Source: Incurvaria masculella
Lineage: Eukaryota > Arthropoda > Insecta > Lepidoptera > Incurvariidae
NCBI GenBank assembly: GCA_946894095.1
Contig: OX335652.1
Coordinates: forward strand, 4,301,001 to 4,365,000
Direction: 5' to 3'
DNA length: 64,000 nucleotides
This document shows, piece by piece, positions 52,901 to 63,200 of the stretch; the first letter of the stretch is position 1, and each line of letters starts with the position of its first letter. The notes under the pieces were generated by a model. That model ran no database searches. It was not told the origin of the DNA and saw only the letters and a program-made list of their open reading frames with translations. The translations under genes and the position numbers were made by a program.

Positions 52901-54266
52901 AGTAGTATAGAGGTCAGGAACAGGTGGTTGAAAAAGTTGAATAATCCTATTATGGTCGAATTTAATTTATATAAAAATATATAATAATTAAATAAATCAA
53001 AATTAACAAATAAAGATTTTCTTGTGAAAATAGGTATGTGCTACAAGGTCCAAGAGTATTCGAACACTTTAAAGGACTGCAAAAAAAAATAAGTACATTA
53101 GTCGACATGATTAGGGAGCGCATATGCCCAGAATTGTAATGAAAAGCGACGATAGTGATGTGATATAAAGACTTACGGCTTTCGGCAGTACTTGCAGCCA
53201 CTCCAGGATACGGATGGCCCCCGGAATCCCACAGCTGACCATGTACACACCTACCAGCGACTCCACGCAGTCTGCCACCACCTACGCACGCAACATACGA
53301 ACACACTACAGCTATGATACACGGCTTTAACTTCAAACTCTTTTGTGACTGCAATTAACTTTGGGTAGAGGTGTGTCGGATTTAGTCGGATAGTCTGGAA
53401 TGCAACCCCTAGATAGATAGGGCTATTACTTCTTCAGGTTTTTGGTTAAGAAAACAATAGCAGCACTTAACTGAATGTCAAGAACTGGACTATAAACATT
53501 ATTATACACATCGACTGACTGACTGGTTGACGTCGCTAGCTTCTGTAGCGCTTCCTAAATAGGTTTTTTTTTATGGAACCTGACATGGATGGCTAATACC
53601 ACATAACTACCGCCAGTCCAATACACCATATTCCAAAAGGAATTAGTTGCTATGCCAGCCGGCCAAAAAACCATTGTACAAGATGTAACACAAAAAAATC
53701 ATGTTTTTTGTATGGGGCCCCCCTTTATTTTTTATTATTTTTAAATGTTTCCTTTTTGTTGTTATAGCGGCAAAATAAATACACACTCCGTGAACATTTC
53801 AGCTGCCTAACCTATTAAGGTTCATGAGATACAACCCTGTGACAGACGGACGGATGGACGGACGGACGGACGGACAGCGAAGCCTTAGTAAGAGGGTTCC
53901 GTTGGCACCCTTTGGGTACGGAACCCTAAAAAGGTAAAGCGACATTCTACACCGTCTCGTTCCTCAAAGTTCACCTCAACACTTCCTCTTTCCATGACTT
54001 CCTCTTCTTCTTCATTCTTTCTTCATTTCTTCTCTTATTCTTTTTTCATTTCATTTCTTCTTCCTCTTCATTACCTTATCGGGGAGGGCCTGCTGGTGCA
54101 GGTAGCACTGCATCGGCGCCTGTATCCCGTTCTTCGGCTCCGTCTCGACGACGCCGCTGCCGTCGGTGTAACGCCGCCGAACGGCGTCGCGACTGTCCTG
54201 TGTCAGCCGCCCCGAGAGGCGCTCCTCGCGACTCAGTTCCACTCCAATGAGGAACGTCGGCCGGAT
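46909..54266 (-). CDS. Dcr-2: Dicer, 3' seven exons (RNase IIIa end, RNase IIIb, dsRBD), Dicer-2-like
   Basis: Exons in transcript order: 54266-54075, 53281-53177, 52097-51942, 50880-50669, 49519-49366 (or to 49246 or 49126, see tandem copies), 48089-47905, 47074-46909. With the first donor of the fifth exon the frame is open for 389 aa. Seen: [17 protein letters not shown], the second catalytic half of RNase IIIa; [17 protein letters not shown] and [18 protein letters not shown], both halves of RNase IIIb; and a C-terminal dsRNA-binding domain with [20 protein letters not shown]. Dicers cut long dsRNA or pre-miRNA into about 21-nt RNAs. The short IIIa-IIIb linker with IDFLI and the GFGxNK motif favour Dicer-2 (siRNA, antiviral) over Dicer-1, but some segments fit either. 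The helicase, PAZ and first half of IIIa should lie 5' (beyond 54266) and are not found to 64000. The gene is either interrupted by very long introns or truncated. Confidence 0.85.
47075..47904. other. Dicer last intron
   Basis: AT-rich intron without recognised elements; no further exon seen. Confidence 0.6.
48180..48540 (+). mobile_element. LINE C-terminal fragment in a Dicer intron
   Basis: On the plus strand [20 protein letters not shown] is followed in a shifted frame by [20 protein letters not shown]. The WNxLP motif near the end is typical of LINE reverse transcriptase C-termini. Frameshifted, so inactive. Confidence 0.6.
49111..49470 (-). repeat. Three 120-bp tandem copies within a Dicer exon, each with a splice donor
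   Basis: Units 49351-49470, 49231-49350 and 49111-49230 (transcript order) are identical except for one base each in two units (G to S in QRGHP; E to D in YVEVPK). Each codes 40 residues containing [25 protein letters not shown] and YVEVPK. Each unit contains CCCAAG|GTACAC, the exon's 5' splice site, then 15 nt of former intron read as VHYLK. Using the donor at 49366 gives a normal RNase IIIb; those at 49246 or 49126 add 40 or 80 residues in frame. The tgaagt found at both outer borders may have mediated the duplication. Confidence 0.92.
49853..50150 (-). pseudogene. Decayed tandem copy B of the Dicer RNase IIIb exon
   Basis: On the minus strand [20 protein letters not shown] then SVKLGL corresponds to [20 protein letters not shown] of the intact exon 50880-50669. 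The other half of the copy, about 50075-50145, aligns with the intact exon as cactgcacgaacac, gtgaggaag and agcgtgtccccaaagaac. The two halves are separated by an insertion with 20-bp inverted ends (49944-49963 and 50050-50069). The donor is lost. Confidence 0.75.
50152..50665 (-). pseudogene. Decayed tandem copy A of the Dicer RNase IIIb exon, split by a SINE
   Basis: About 50152-50250 matches the 3' half of the exon (cttgatgatatagtgggcga against cttgacgacgtagctggcga, with a deletion of about 30 bp), and 50605-50661 matches its 5' half closely (tgatgaggaagtcgagcagc against tgatgaggaaatcgagcagc). A SINE lies between them. The copy ends within a few bases of the intact exon, so the arrangement is tandem. 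Confidence 0.82.
50268..50606 (+). mobile_element. SINE with tRNA-like head inside copy A
   Basis: Head: gcctagtggcgcggggactt with an A-box-like start and ctgggttgaaatcc as B box. Body: aaactgtaggtcccttctcc, gttgctaccatcacattgg, ttcaatgtaacccagctca and ggtgtattgggctaatatca. Tail A-rich. Confidence 0.8.
50992..51271 (+). repeat. GGTTCCGTACCC element in a Dicer intron
   Basis: From ttagggttccgtacccaaag through ccgtccgtctgtctgtcaca to cgactcacacttggctggt. Confidence 0.88.
51272..51941. other. Dicer intron sequence
   Basis: About 51370-51490 resembles 2496-2690 (dispersed repeat). Otherwise AT-rich intron; nothing else seen before the exon at 51942. Confidence 0.5.
52290..52760 (-). mobile_element. 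LINE 3' end, same family as at 5.35 kb
   Basis: Reads [55 protein letters not shown] and [14 protein letters not shown], closely parallel to the 5.35-kb copy. TTLEQR is repeated because of an 18-bp tandem duplication. The tail contains (TAA)n and gtgcacgcatcag on the minus strand. Confidence 0.85.
53579..53932 (-). repeat. SINE fragment followed by a GGTTCCGTACCC element
   Basis: 53579-53658 is the 3' part of the SINE body in reverse (acatggatggctaataccac, gcatagc-type end). It is joined directly to 53660-53932, a reverse-oriented GGTTCCGTACCC element with gacggacggacggacagcg and ending gtacggaaccct. Confidence 0.8.
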
Positions 54267-54678
54267 CTGCCACATGGGTCGTCGTTAGGGAAGTTTCGCG
54301 ACAATAGTCGTAGACTAGCCAATAAAATAATTCCATTAATCATTATGGAATGATGAGTTTGGATGTTACACATTTTTTAAAGGTTATGTATACAAATCAA
54401 TTTAAAAATCTTGTGATAAGTAAGTCGTGTTATTTGTAAGTGGGGAAGGGTGTGTGTAAAAGAGGAGGTTATGTAGTTCATAATTCATTTATTTGATAGA
54501 ATTTTCTACAGGTCAGAATAGTTAGTTTGATTTACAATTTAAGAAGAAGTATGAGTAGGTAGGTATAAGTATTTAAAATAGGTGCATTACAAGATACAAA
54601 TAAATAACAATGAGAAGCACTCAATAATAACGAAATAAATCAATTAAGTTTACAAAATGTTCAGTCAAAATGCATTAA

Positions 54679-55218
54679 GGTGGCCCAACCCGCTCAACTC
54701 CCCATACAAACGGGGAAAGAAGATCACGCCCATATTTCTTGTCAAAGATCCCAAATTTTGCTTAAAATAGCTTTATTTGATCGAACTAGATGTCTGATGA
54801 CCGTTGCCATTGTAAAATTGTGTTTGGTTTCTAAGTTATAAGGTCCAAAAGTTCGAATTTTTCGCGCGTTTTATACAATAACTTTGGAGGTGGATTACGC
54901 AATGATAAAGTAAGAACATCTTAAAAAGATTAGTCATCAGACATAGCTTATTTAATCAAGATTTATAATCTATTTGGTTTTTGTTAGATTTTTGACTACG
55001 GCGGTCGTGGTTTACTTTTAGCTAAGTCGATTTGTAATTAAAATTTTCGTAAATCCTACCAAATCATACACTATGCACATTGTCTTTTTTGTGGACATGT
55101 TGCATCTTCCTCATCACGGAGCCTGTCTGATTCTTTGAAACAGAGAAGGTCCCAGAGCGCAACAGGACGGTTTTGTACCGTGCCCGCGAATGAGTTAGTC
55201 CTGCCGGGTTGGGCCACC
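54679..55218 (+). mobile_element. 540-bp TTAA-flanked element
   Basis: TTAA at 54675-54678 and 55219-55222; ends ggtggcccaacccg and cgggttgggccacc are inverted repeats. Close relative of 24079-24598. Located just 5' of the first visible Dicer exon. Confidence 0.85.
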
Positions 55219-55814
55219 TTAAGGATTGATGGAGCGGCATGGGATCGTCTTCCAGGAATTTCTCTACACTGTAGGAGGCCTTATTAAGAAGATGCACTTT
55301 CAGAAGCCTAGTGAAGCCTAGTAGCATGAGTGGGAGGGGTCCGTACATCAATGTTGGGGGTACATGCCATGCTTGATGCGACGTTAAAGTATAATGCTTA
55401 CTGCTTCTTTGCTCAACAACGAATATGTTATGTATGCATAGAATCGATCCTGAAGCAATAACACAAAAAATAAAATAATAATGCTGCTTAAATTATTTGA
55501 TTATAGTCCCCGTTATTACTAGGCCCTAGCATTACAGAAAAACCATCCGTTTAGTTTTAATTATTTTATATTTCTTCATGATTATGTTATTACTTTCAAC
55601 TCCTTTCATTCTTTAACTTATGTGTATTTTTTTGCTTTTGTATTAATTCACGTATCGATGCTTCTGTATGCATTTATTAATATTGTTTATTTTGTAGTAA
55701 TTTCTATGTTGAGTGCGATTGTATATTATTTAATTTACAAGTCTACTTTAACCCAACAGCTCGACGAAAGACCCCGCTTCTCATAACACAGGGAATCCTA
55801 GCATGAGAAGCAGG
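55219..55814. other. AT-rich spacer between Dicer fragment and SINE
   Basis: No exon of Dicer or another gene is seen here; AT-rich sequence. Confidence 0.5.
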
Positions 55815-56195
55815 CTCGGAGCCTAGTGGCGCGGGGACTGGCCTAGCGTATCAGAGACCTGGGTTCAACTCCGACATGCACCACTATCTTTATCTTTCCG
55901 AGTTCGATAAGTGCATTTCGTCACGAATGCAAGCCATTTTTTTGGAATCCATGTAAAACTGTAGGTCCCTATAGGTAGGGTTTTAGCCCGCCCGGTTTGG
56001 TACCATCGCATTGGATGAAAAGATAATCGAAGCGGCAATGAAAAATTGTCCGTGTTTTCCATCCAGTTCAATGCAGCCCTGCTCATAAAGGGAAGGTCCT
56101 GGCATGGCACCTAATCCCTTCGGGAATGTGGTGTATTGGGCTAATATCATAACGGTGGTATTAGCCATCCATGTCAGGTCGCATAAAAAAAGGAT
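55815..56195 (+). mobile_element. SINE with tRNA-like head, near full length
   Basis: Head agcctagtggcgcggggact, then agacctgggttcaactccga (B-box-like). Body aaactgtaggtcccta, ccatcgcattggatgaaaag, ccatccagttcaatgcagcc, ggtattagccatccatgtca. A-rich tail. Best-preserved tRNA-headed copy in the window. Confidence 0.85.
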
Positions 56196-56435
56196 TACAC
56201 ATTATATAGCAGCCAAGCTATTAAAAGAAATAATAAATATGAATGATGTAATATTAGGCTAAGTTTTTTGGTAAAAATAAATAAATTTGAATTTGATTTC
56301 CATAAAATTATAACACAATAATCGAATCTGGGGCACGGCAATCCTTATTAAGCACATCCTTATCCTTAGATATCCTAACCTGGAAGAAATTCATTCAAAG
56401 GTTATCAAACTCAGATTTTAGCGATTATTTTTGTG

Positions 56436-56600
56436 GTACAGGACATGAATGGCTGATACCACACCGGCAGTCGTTTTTACATAGGCCCAAGCCACCGCAT
56501 TCCCGAAGAAATGCGGTGCAATGCCAGGACCTTCCGTTTATGAGCACGGATACAGATATGGAACTGGATGAAACACGCGGACATTTTCATTTAATTACAT
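56436..56600 (-). mobile_element. SINE body fragment
   Basis: acatgaatggctgataccac through gccaggaccttccgtttatg to ggatgaaacacgcggaca, a truncated, diverged copy in reverse orientation. Confidence 0.65.
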
Positions 56601-57300
56601 TTATTTAAACTTTTTTGGTAATGAGTCCAACTACACTCAAGTGCCACTTTATCCATGTGCACCATGTTTACGAACCAGTTATTTACTTCGCCAATTAGAC
56701 TCCGTTGTTTGCACAAACAAAACATTCAATTTATTTATTTTTTTATTTATTTATTTATATCCATCATCATACACAATACAATATTCACATATAACTATAT
56801 CTAAGTGGATTAATACCATTCCGATAGACCGTTTGGCCCGTGGTGAAATGGTTTGCTAGGAATAAACATTTTGATTAAGTTAAGATGGCGTCTTCTGTAT
56901 AATTTCCTCATCATTTTTCTTACGAAGTTTTGTCCACAGTCCCCGCAATATTTTCTATAACATTAATTTTCAGCTGCAAGTACTGAGTCTTCGGATATGA
57001 ATAATATGAATATAGCAATTGAAGAAATAGTCAAACAGCTTTGGACGTAATATGTCAAAGCAAGTTTATTCAACGATTAAGTCATATAAGAAGGTACCTA
57101 CTTGTTTAAAATAAATATTTCCACAAGCAGCTGAAAAGCAATACTTTCTAACCACCCATATTCTTAACTTAAAAGCATCTACACACATATGCAGTTCAAA
57201 CGAGGTGCTCGAATGTTGGCAACACGAGTTTCGTCTGTAAAATATGCATGGACTATGTCTTTAAAGTATTTGGTAAGCCAGTGGCTAAGACAGTTAATGA
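56601..57300. other. Intergenic, nothing assigned
   Basis: AT-rich region with (TTTA)n near 56728-56758; I see no exon or complete element. Confidence 0.5.
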
Positions 57301-57686
57301 AAACCGGCCAAGTGCGAGTCGGATTCGTACAAGAATGGTTCCAAAATATTAACGTTTCTTGTAGGGGGACTCCCATATATATTTTTAATTTATAATATTT
57401 GTTATAGCGGCAATAGAAATACACACTCTGAAAATTTCAAGTTTCTACTTCCTGCTATTATTAGGATCGAGAAATAATGGCAAAAAAAAAACACATACAC
57501 ACATATATTTTTTAAATTATTCTTACTATTTGATGTTATACCGGCAATAGAAATACAAAGACTATGAATATTTCAACTGTATATCTATTACGGTACATGA
57601 GGTTCAGCCTGCTGACAGACCGACGGACGGATGGACGAACAGCAGAGGCTTAGCAATAGGGTCCCATTGTACAGAACCCTAACAAT
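57301..57686 (-). repeat. GGTTCCGTACCC element, diverged copy
   Basis: Starts aaccggccaagtgcgagtcg, has two gcggcaatagaaatac blocks about 125 bp apart (an internal duplication), gacggacggatggacg, and ends ggtcccattgtacagaacc. Confidence 0.78.
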
Positions 57687-58737
57687 ATAGTTTGGTTCTA
57701 TTAAAAATATATGTACTTGTATTTATTTACTCATTACAATGACACCTCAGAAAAAAAAAATTGTTTGTCCTCGATACTTCCTAAACAATCATCCGATTAG
57801 GGGTAAAATTTGGTGACCGCAAAGATAAGAAATTGGTGAGACAATTATCTGAAATAAAGCCATACGCGAGCATATCAGTCATGAGTCTTCCACAAGTAAC
57901 GATTATTTTCCAGCTTATACATGTTTTATATTGTCATTGGAACAAATGCCACTAGCTCTTTTCTCTCAAATGTAATTTGTGGGTATTCCAAACTAAATTA
58001 TGTTGTTCATACATTTTGACAAACATGACAACTGTTTGTTGGAAACCGTCAAGAAACAAGTTCAAAAGTAGTTTACAAATTCGATCAGTAGGTATGTTAA
58101 AGAAATTTAATTAGGTACCTAACATGGGTCTTGTAAATAAATTTCAAAATCAATGTTTTCTTTCTTCTATGTCGATATTGACTTTCGTAATTAATGAACC
58201 CTATTGTAATTTAATTATTTTAAACCGTGGCACGCATATAAAACTACACCTTTAAGAGCTTCTATTAAAACTTTATATTACACTATAAATTATCTATGTC
58301 ATTATGTAGTGAAAACCAGTTTTTGATAACTAGTCTCTATATGAAGGAATTAAATATTTCCAGCTAGAGGTTTTCGAAGGCTATTTAGTGTTGACAAGCT
58401 GATTACGCCAGCGGTAAGTGCTGTACATTCTACCTACACGTGATTCAAGATTCAACAAAGAAGCAAGAAAAAAATTAACTCCATAAAATAAGCTAATAAC
58501 CAGCTTAGTTGTTGCAATCATGTTTCTTTATATTACTAAAAAAAATATAATAAACACATTTTTAGGATTTAAAAAAAACCCTAGGGCGTTAAGGCGCTCA
58601 GAAAATAATAGGATATCTACAAACCAGCACTTTAACCTTCTGTAGTCATCGTAATCAACTGTTGAGTCGAACTAAACTCGTGTGTATCTAATATTGTTAA
58701 CATCACAGCAAACCTTTTTCAATTGTTGATTGCTTTT
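57687..58737. other. Intergenic, nothing assigned
   Basis: AT-rich, no convincing coding or repeat structure by eye. Confidence 0.5.
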
Positions 58738-59038
58738 TTTAGGGTTCCGTACCCAAAGGGTGAAAACGGAACCCTATTACTAAGCCTCCGCTGTCCGTCC
58801 GTCCGTCCGTCTGTCCGTCTGTCACAGGGCTGTATCTCAGTAACCGTAACAGGTAGACAGCTGAAATTTTCTCAGAGTGTGTATTTATTTTGCCGCTATA
58901 ACAACAAATAGGTAAGATTAAAAAAATATTAAAATTAAAGGGGGCTCCCATACAAAAAACGTGTTTTTTTTTGTTTTTTTTACGATGGTACGGAACCTTT
59001 CGTGTGCGAGTCCGACTCGCACTTGGCCGGTTTTTTAA
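58738..59038 (+). repeat. GGTTCCGTACCC element, full-length copy
   Basis: From tttagggttccgtacccaaa, through ccgtccgtccgtctgtccgt and gccgctataacaacaaatag, to cgagtccgactcgcacttgg and ccggtttttt. Well preserved. Confidence 0.9.
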
Positions 59039-60279
59039 CAAGGATATAATTTCCGCCAGATGTGATTGATTTTCATCGTGTTATCGAGTTGCATTGCCTC
59101 TTCCGTATTGAGTCTCATTTCGTTCGACTTTGACCCAGTTCTTACCGTCAATTACCATTGTCAAGCAAAATGTTTCGCGGATCAAACAATTGCATGAAAG
59201 TGAAAGCATGTCCCTAAGGCATGGCCCACTAAATGGTTTGTATTAAACATCTTGCGGTACCCACCCATTACCAATGTAATGTTATTGATGGGTGAAGATG
59301 CTTTCGCATCCTAGTTCCGCATAAAACTCCCAAAACATGAAAATAATGGATAAAGTTCTCATTAGCAATCTACCAAATAACAGTATAGTATGTATTTGTT
59401 TAATATTAGTCAGATTTTTTGTTGTCAAATTGTCCCTAAGAGACTAATTTCAACAGTCAATAGTTTTCACAGCTTAGAATTAAAAATAGTGTTAAAAATA
59501 GAAATAGTTTTTATCACTTCAGTATTGGCATATCTGGCATATTAACGAAGCTTGTAATTGAATATCTATGTATATTTACCCCTACAATTATAAGGAGAAC
59601 TTTTGAATGATGGTAATTTATGTGATAAGAGTGTCGATGTGTAGCATTTGATTAATTATAATTAATTATTACTGCATACAGAATGTAGACAAAGTTGGCA
59701 TTTTGACAGTTACGAATATTTTCACTTTATCTCTAGTGATGTAAGCATTGATAATGAACTTTATTAAATGTTAATTTGGACTGCAGAAAAGATAAGAAAG
59801 ATTAAAGTCATTCATTGTGTCTCCGAAGTTTAGAGTGAAAATTACAATCCCTGTAATTGGAATTGAGAAGACTAAATACGTAACATAATAAAATAAAAAG
59901 AATGAGGTCGTGAACAAGCATATAAACAATAAATTATCACATTACTCTCATTAAAATATGTGTTAATTGAATAAAATAATCATTTATTAAAGGCACACAG
60001 CTGCGATTCGTTGCTTTATGAAGGAAGAACAACAGTGAAGAACAGTTAGTCGACACAGTTTTAACTGACTATACGTGAAGTGCACCGTACTATCCTGCTT
60101 CATCATCATGTCCACCAGTATTATATACTTTAAGTTATTTCAAAAATATCTCTAACTGTATTCGAGTGAGTATAGCAAATTGTATGCATATGGGAATGGT
60201 GAAATGTATCATCGTGTTGTTTGCAGTGGAGGACAGACGAATCACAGATCCCAGCATCGGCTTCATCTATCAGCCAAGC
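59039..60279. other. Upstream region of the epoxide hydrolase gene
   Basis: No exon seen. An acceptor-like ttgtttgcag at about 60219-60228 may open the 5' UTR part of the first visible exon, so the transcription start probably lies further left. Confidence 0.45.
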
Positions 60280-63200
60280 ATGAAAGGAATGGATGGAAGA
60301 CAAAACAAAAAGCCATGGATGGTGAGTTTTCTGTGTAACAAAAACTGGAAAAAACAACTTCTTTGGACATGCCTGGACTTGCACTTACTTGAACTTCCAA
60401 GACCGTAGTAACAGGTGTGAAGTTGTTGCCTACAGTACGATCTGATTTGAACTGTCAACGAATACACTGACCCGGCGTAAACAAGCGTCCCCATGCAGAT
60501 TGCACGCTTAAAGCTGTCAGCATCACAAACGATTCGGATCGATCGTACGCAGTGCTCACGCTTTGGTGGTTGGGCACTATGTTTACGAACTGTCAGTGTT
60601 TTTCATTTCATTTCATTTATTTAAACTTTTTGGTAGTCAAACTACACCATGTTACGTCACAAAGATCCGCGGATTCGATCAACCCAGTAAAGAAGAACCC
60701 GCAAAGAAACTTCACGGGTTTACATAACATATTTTTCCGTCCACAATTATGAAATACATACTTAGATCTAAATGCTACTGCCTAACAATTCCTTGGTAGT
60801 GTCGCATTTTGACATTCCTCTAGCTTGGTCTGTTATCTGCCGGTGCGATACGCGTCGACAGCATACGGTTTACGAAAGTCACAAAGTTAAAAACATGGCG
60901 TTTCATTACGTTATTGACTTTTTACTGTAACAAAGTGAATCATCTTTGCGTACTTTCCTTTGGATGGGATTCTTTCACACCTAAAGCCTAGCCCTTTTGA
61001 GACCTGATTAAAAAAAATTCAATTGACGCGCAAACGCTAATGCAAACTTGAACGCTGATAGAAGTTGTACAGTAAAATTAAAAAAAAAGTGCCATTGCCA
61101 TGGTTACCGGGGCAGCCAAGTTGATTCTCGACTGGATGTCCAATCAATAACACTTGCTGCCAACAGCTGTGGAACACCCACCATTTTCGCAGACCCATCA
61201 TGTTGTTACTCTAATAAAAGGATATGCTAATGGAGATTAACCTCCCCGTCATTTTTAAATTGTGTTGTCATATCTCTAGAATAATTAGTCATGGACCCAT
61301 CATGTTGGTACTTAACGAAAAGTCTTATCACACCCTCCTGTCATTATTCCTCCTGTTATTATTACCTCCTGTTAATTTATTGTCATATCTATGGAACTTC
61401 TAGTCCTCGATCCAATTTGGGCCCACCGGGGATGAGTTTGGATGAACTACTTTAATGTGATAGTCATTTAAGGTTAGGTTAGGTTAGGAAGATAATTTCA
61501 TCTTCAGATCTTAATATAAATATTCAGATCCGAAGATGAATGAAACCAGAAAATTGATGATCACCAAAAAACAATCTTCTCCTCTTTTAGAGATCGAACA
61601 GGAAGACGTGGCTGGCCGTTGTTAATACTGCCTGGTTTTTATGCAACCTAAGTGGTCACATTGCAAAGCAACTGAATATGGCCAGAAGCATTGTAAAATG
61701 CAATTGGACAAAAATGTGGCTGAAGATTAATTTAACCAAGAACCTAAGTCCGCTAATAGATAACTCCACTTTCGAGCGTTAGTGTTATGAGATAACCCCG
61801 GAATCACACAAAATTGTACCAAACCACTACAACCGCATCACCCTCTCATAAAGCTAACGCTCGAAAGTGGAGTTATCTATTAGCGGACTTAGGCTCTCTG
61901 CACTATGAATTTTAAAATGGTAGCATTTACACTTTCAGACCCCTGTGTTAGTGGCAATAGTTGCTGTGTTGATTGGCATGGGCGTGGGGTACCTGCACGT
62001 GACACATGTCCCGGCTCTACCTATCTACGATGCAGAGCGCTGGTGGGGCATCGGTGATGGACCCCATATCCCGGACACCCGAGTCAAGCCTGACCGCGTA
62101 CAATTCAGTGATCAGGTATTTGGCAATTTACGAGTTGAACATGGTCAAACCTTATCAAGTAATTTGCGAAATTAGAAAGGAGAATGCGTGAACTTGTACT
62201 CACCTCCAATAGCAATTAGTTATGGATCGTTAAATCTTTCAAAAATACAATAATATATACTATTTTTATGCGACCAATTCCTTGTCCAGTCGGAGCAATA
62301 ATGTTAGAACCATAGCTGATGTTACCGTAAGCTAATTTTTAAAATTTATTTTGCATTTCATTAAGCCATAAGTGTACTTGGTAAAGTCCGTCTAATATCT
62401 AAGCAAGCTCCCCTCCAATAAGTTCAAAGCTCTACTTCAAAGTATTAGTGAGAAAGAAGCTTCCATCCATTCTCATGGATTAGCACGCTTTTAACGCAAG
62501 CCAAATCAGCTAAATTGTTGACCAACGGGAATGTATGCAGCTCATGTTTTGCATTGAAGTGACACAATTGCTCTCCAGCGTCGTCGAACCTTATTACTAG
62601 CGAAAATAATTATCAATAGGCGAATTTGTACTGAGCAGGAAGAGTATTTGCGGAACAAGTTTCGCTAGATGTGATAAGGATACCCCCCCCAGTACTGCAG
62701 CTTTGTAATATATGAAAATTTATTCCATGTCAAAATGATATGTGTTTCATTGAAAAATGCAAGAGAGTACAACATTTTCAAAAATATTTTAAGGAACCCT
62801 CATTATTGTATACAGATGATCGAAGACCTCAAGTACCGCCTGACGCACCGACGGCCGCTGACGCCACCGCTAGAGGGCGTGCAGTCGCAGTACGGAATCA
62901 ACACGCCGTTTCTGGAAGCGGTTCTCTTGCACTGGCGAGACAAGTACGACTTCAAGCGGCGCGAGCGAGAGCTCAACCAGCTGCCGCGGTACAAGACTAA
63001 CATCCAAGGGCTCGACATACACTTTGTTCACGTCAAGCCTAATGTTTGTAATATTATATTCTTTATTTTGCCTGTATCTTCACATAACTTAATATCGACA
63101 TATAGCCTCACTAATAAAAATATTGTTGGGTTTTTTTATACATTCTCTACATTTCTGACTAATAAAAAAATATAGCTGCCACTTGTATAAGCTCTGCTTA

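Noticed and set aside
61460..61482. Telomeric array
   Set aside because: Only about three TTAGG units; far too short for a telomere or interstitial array.
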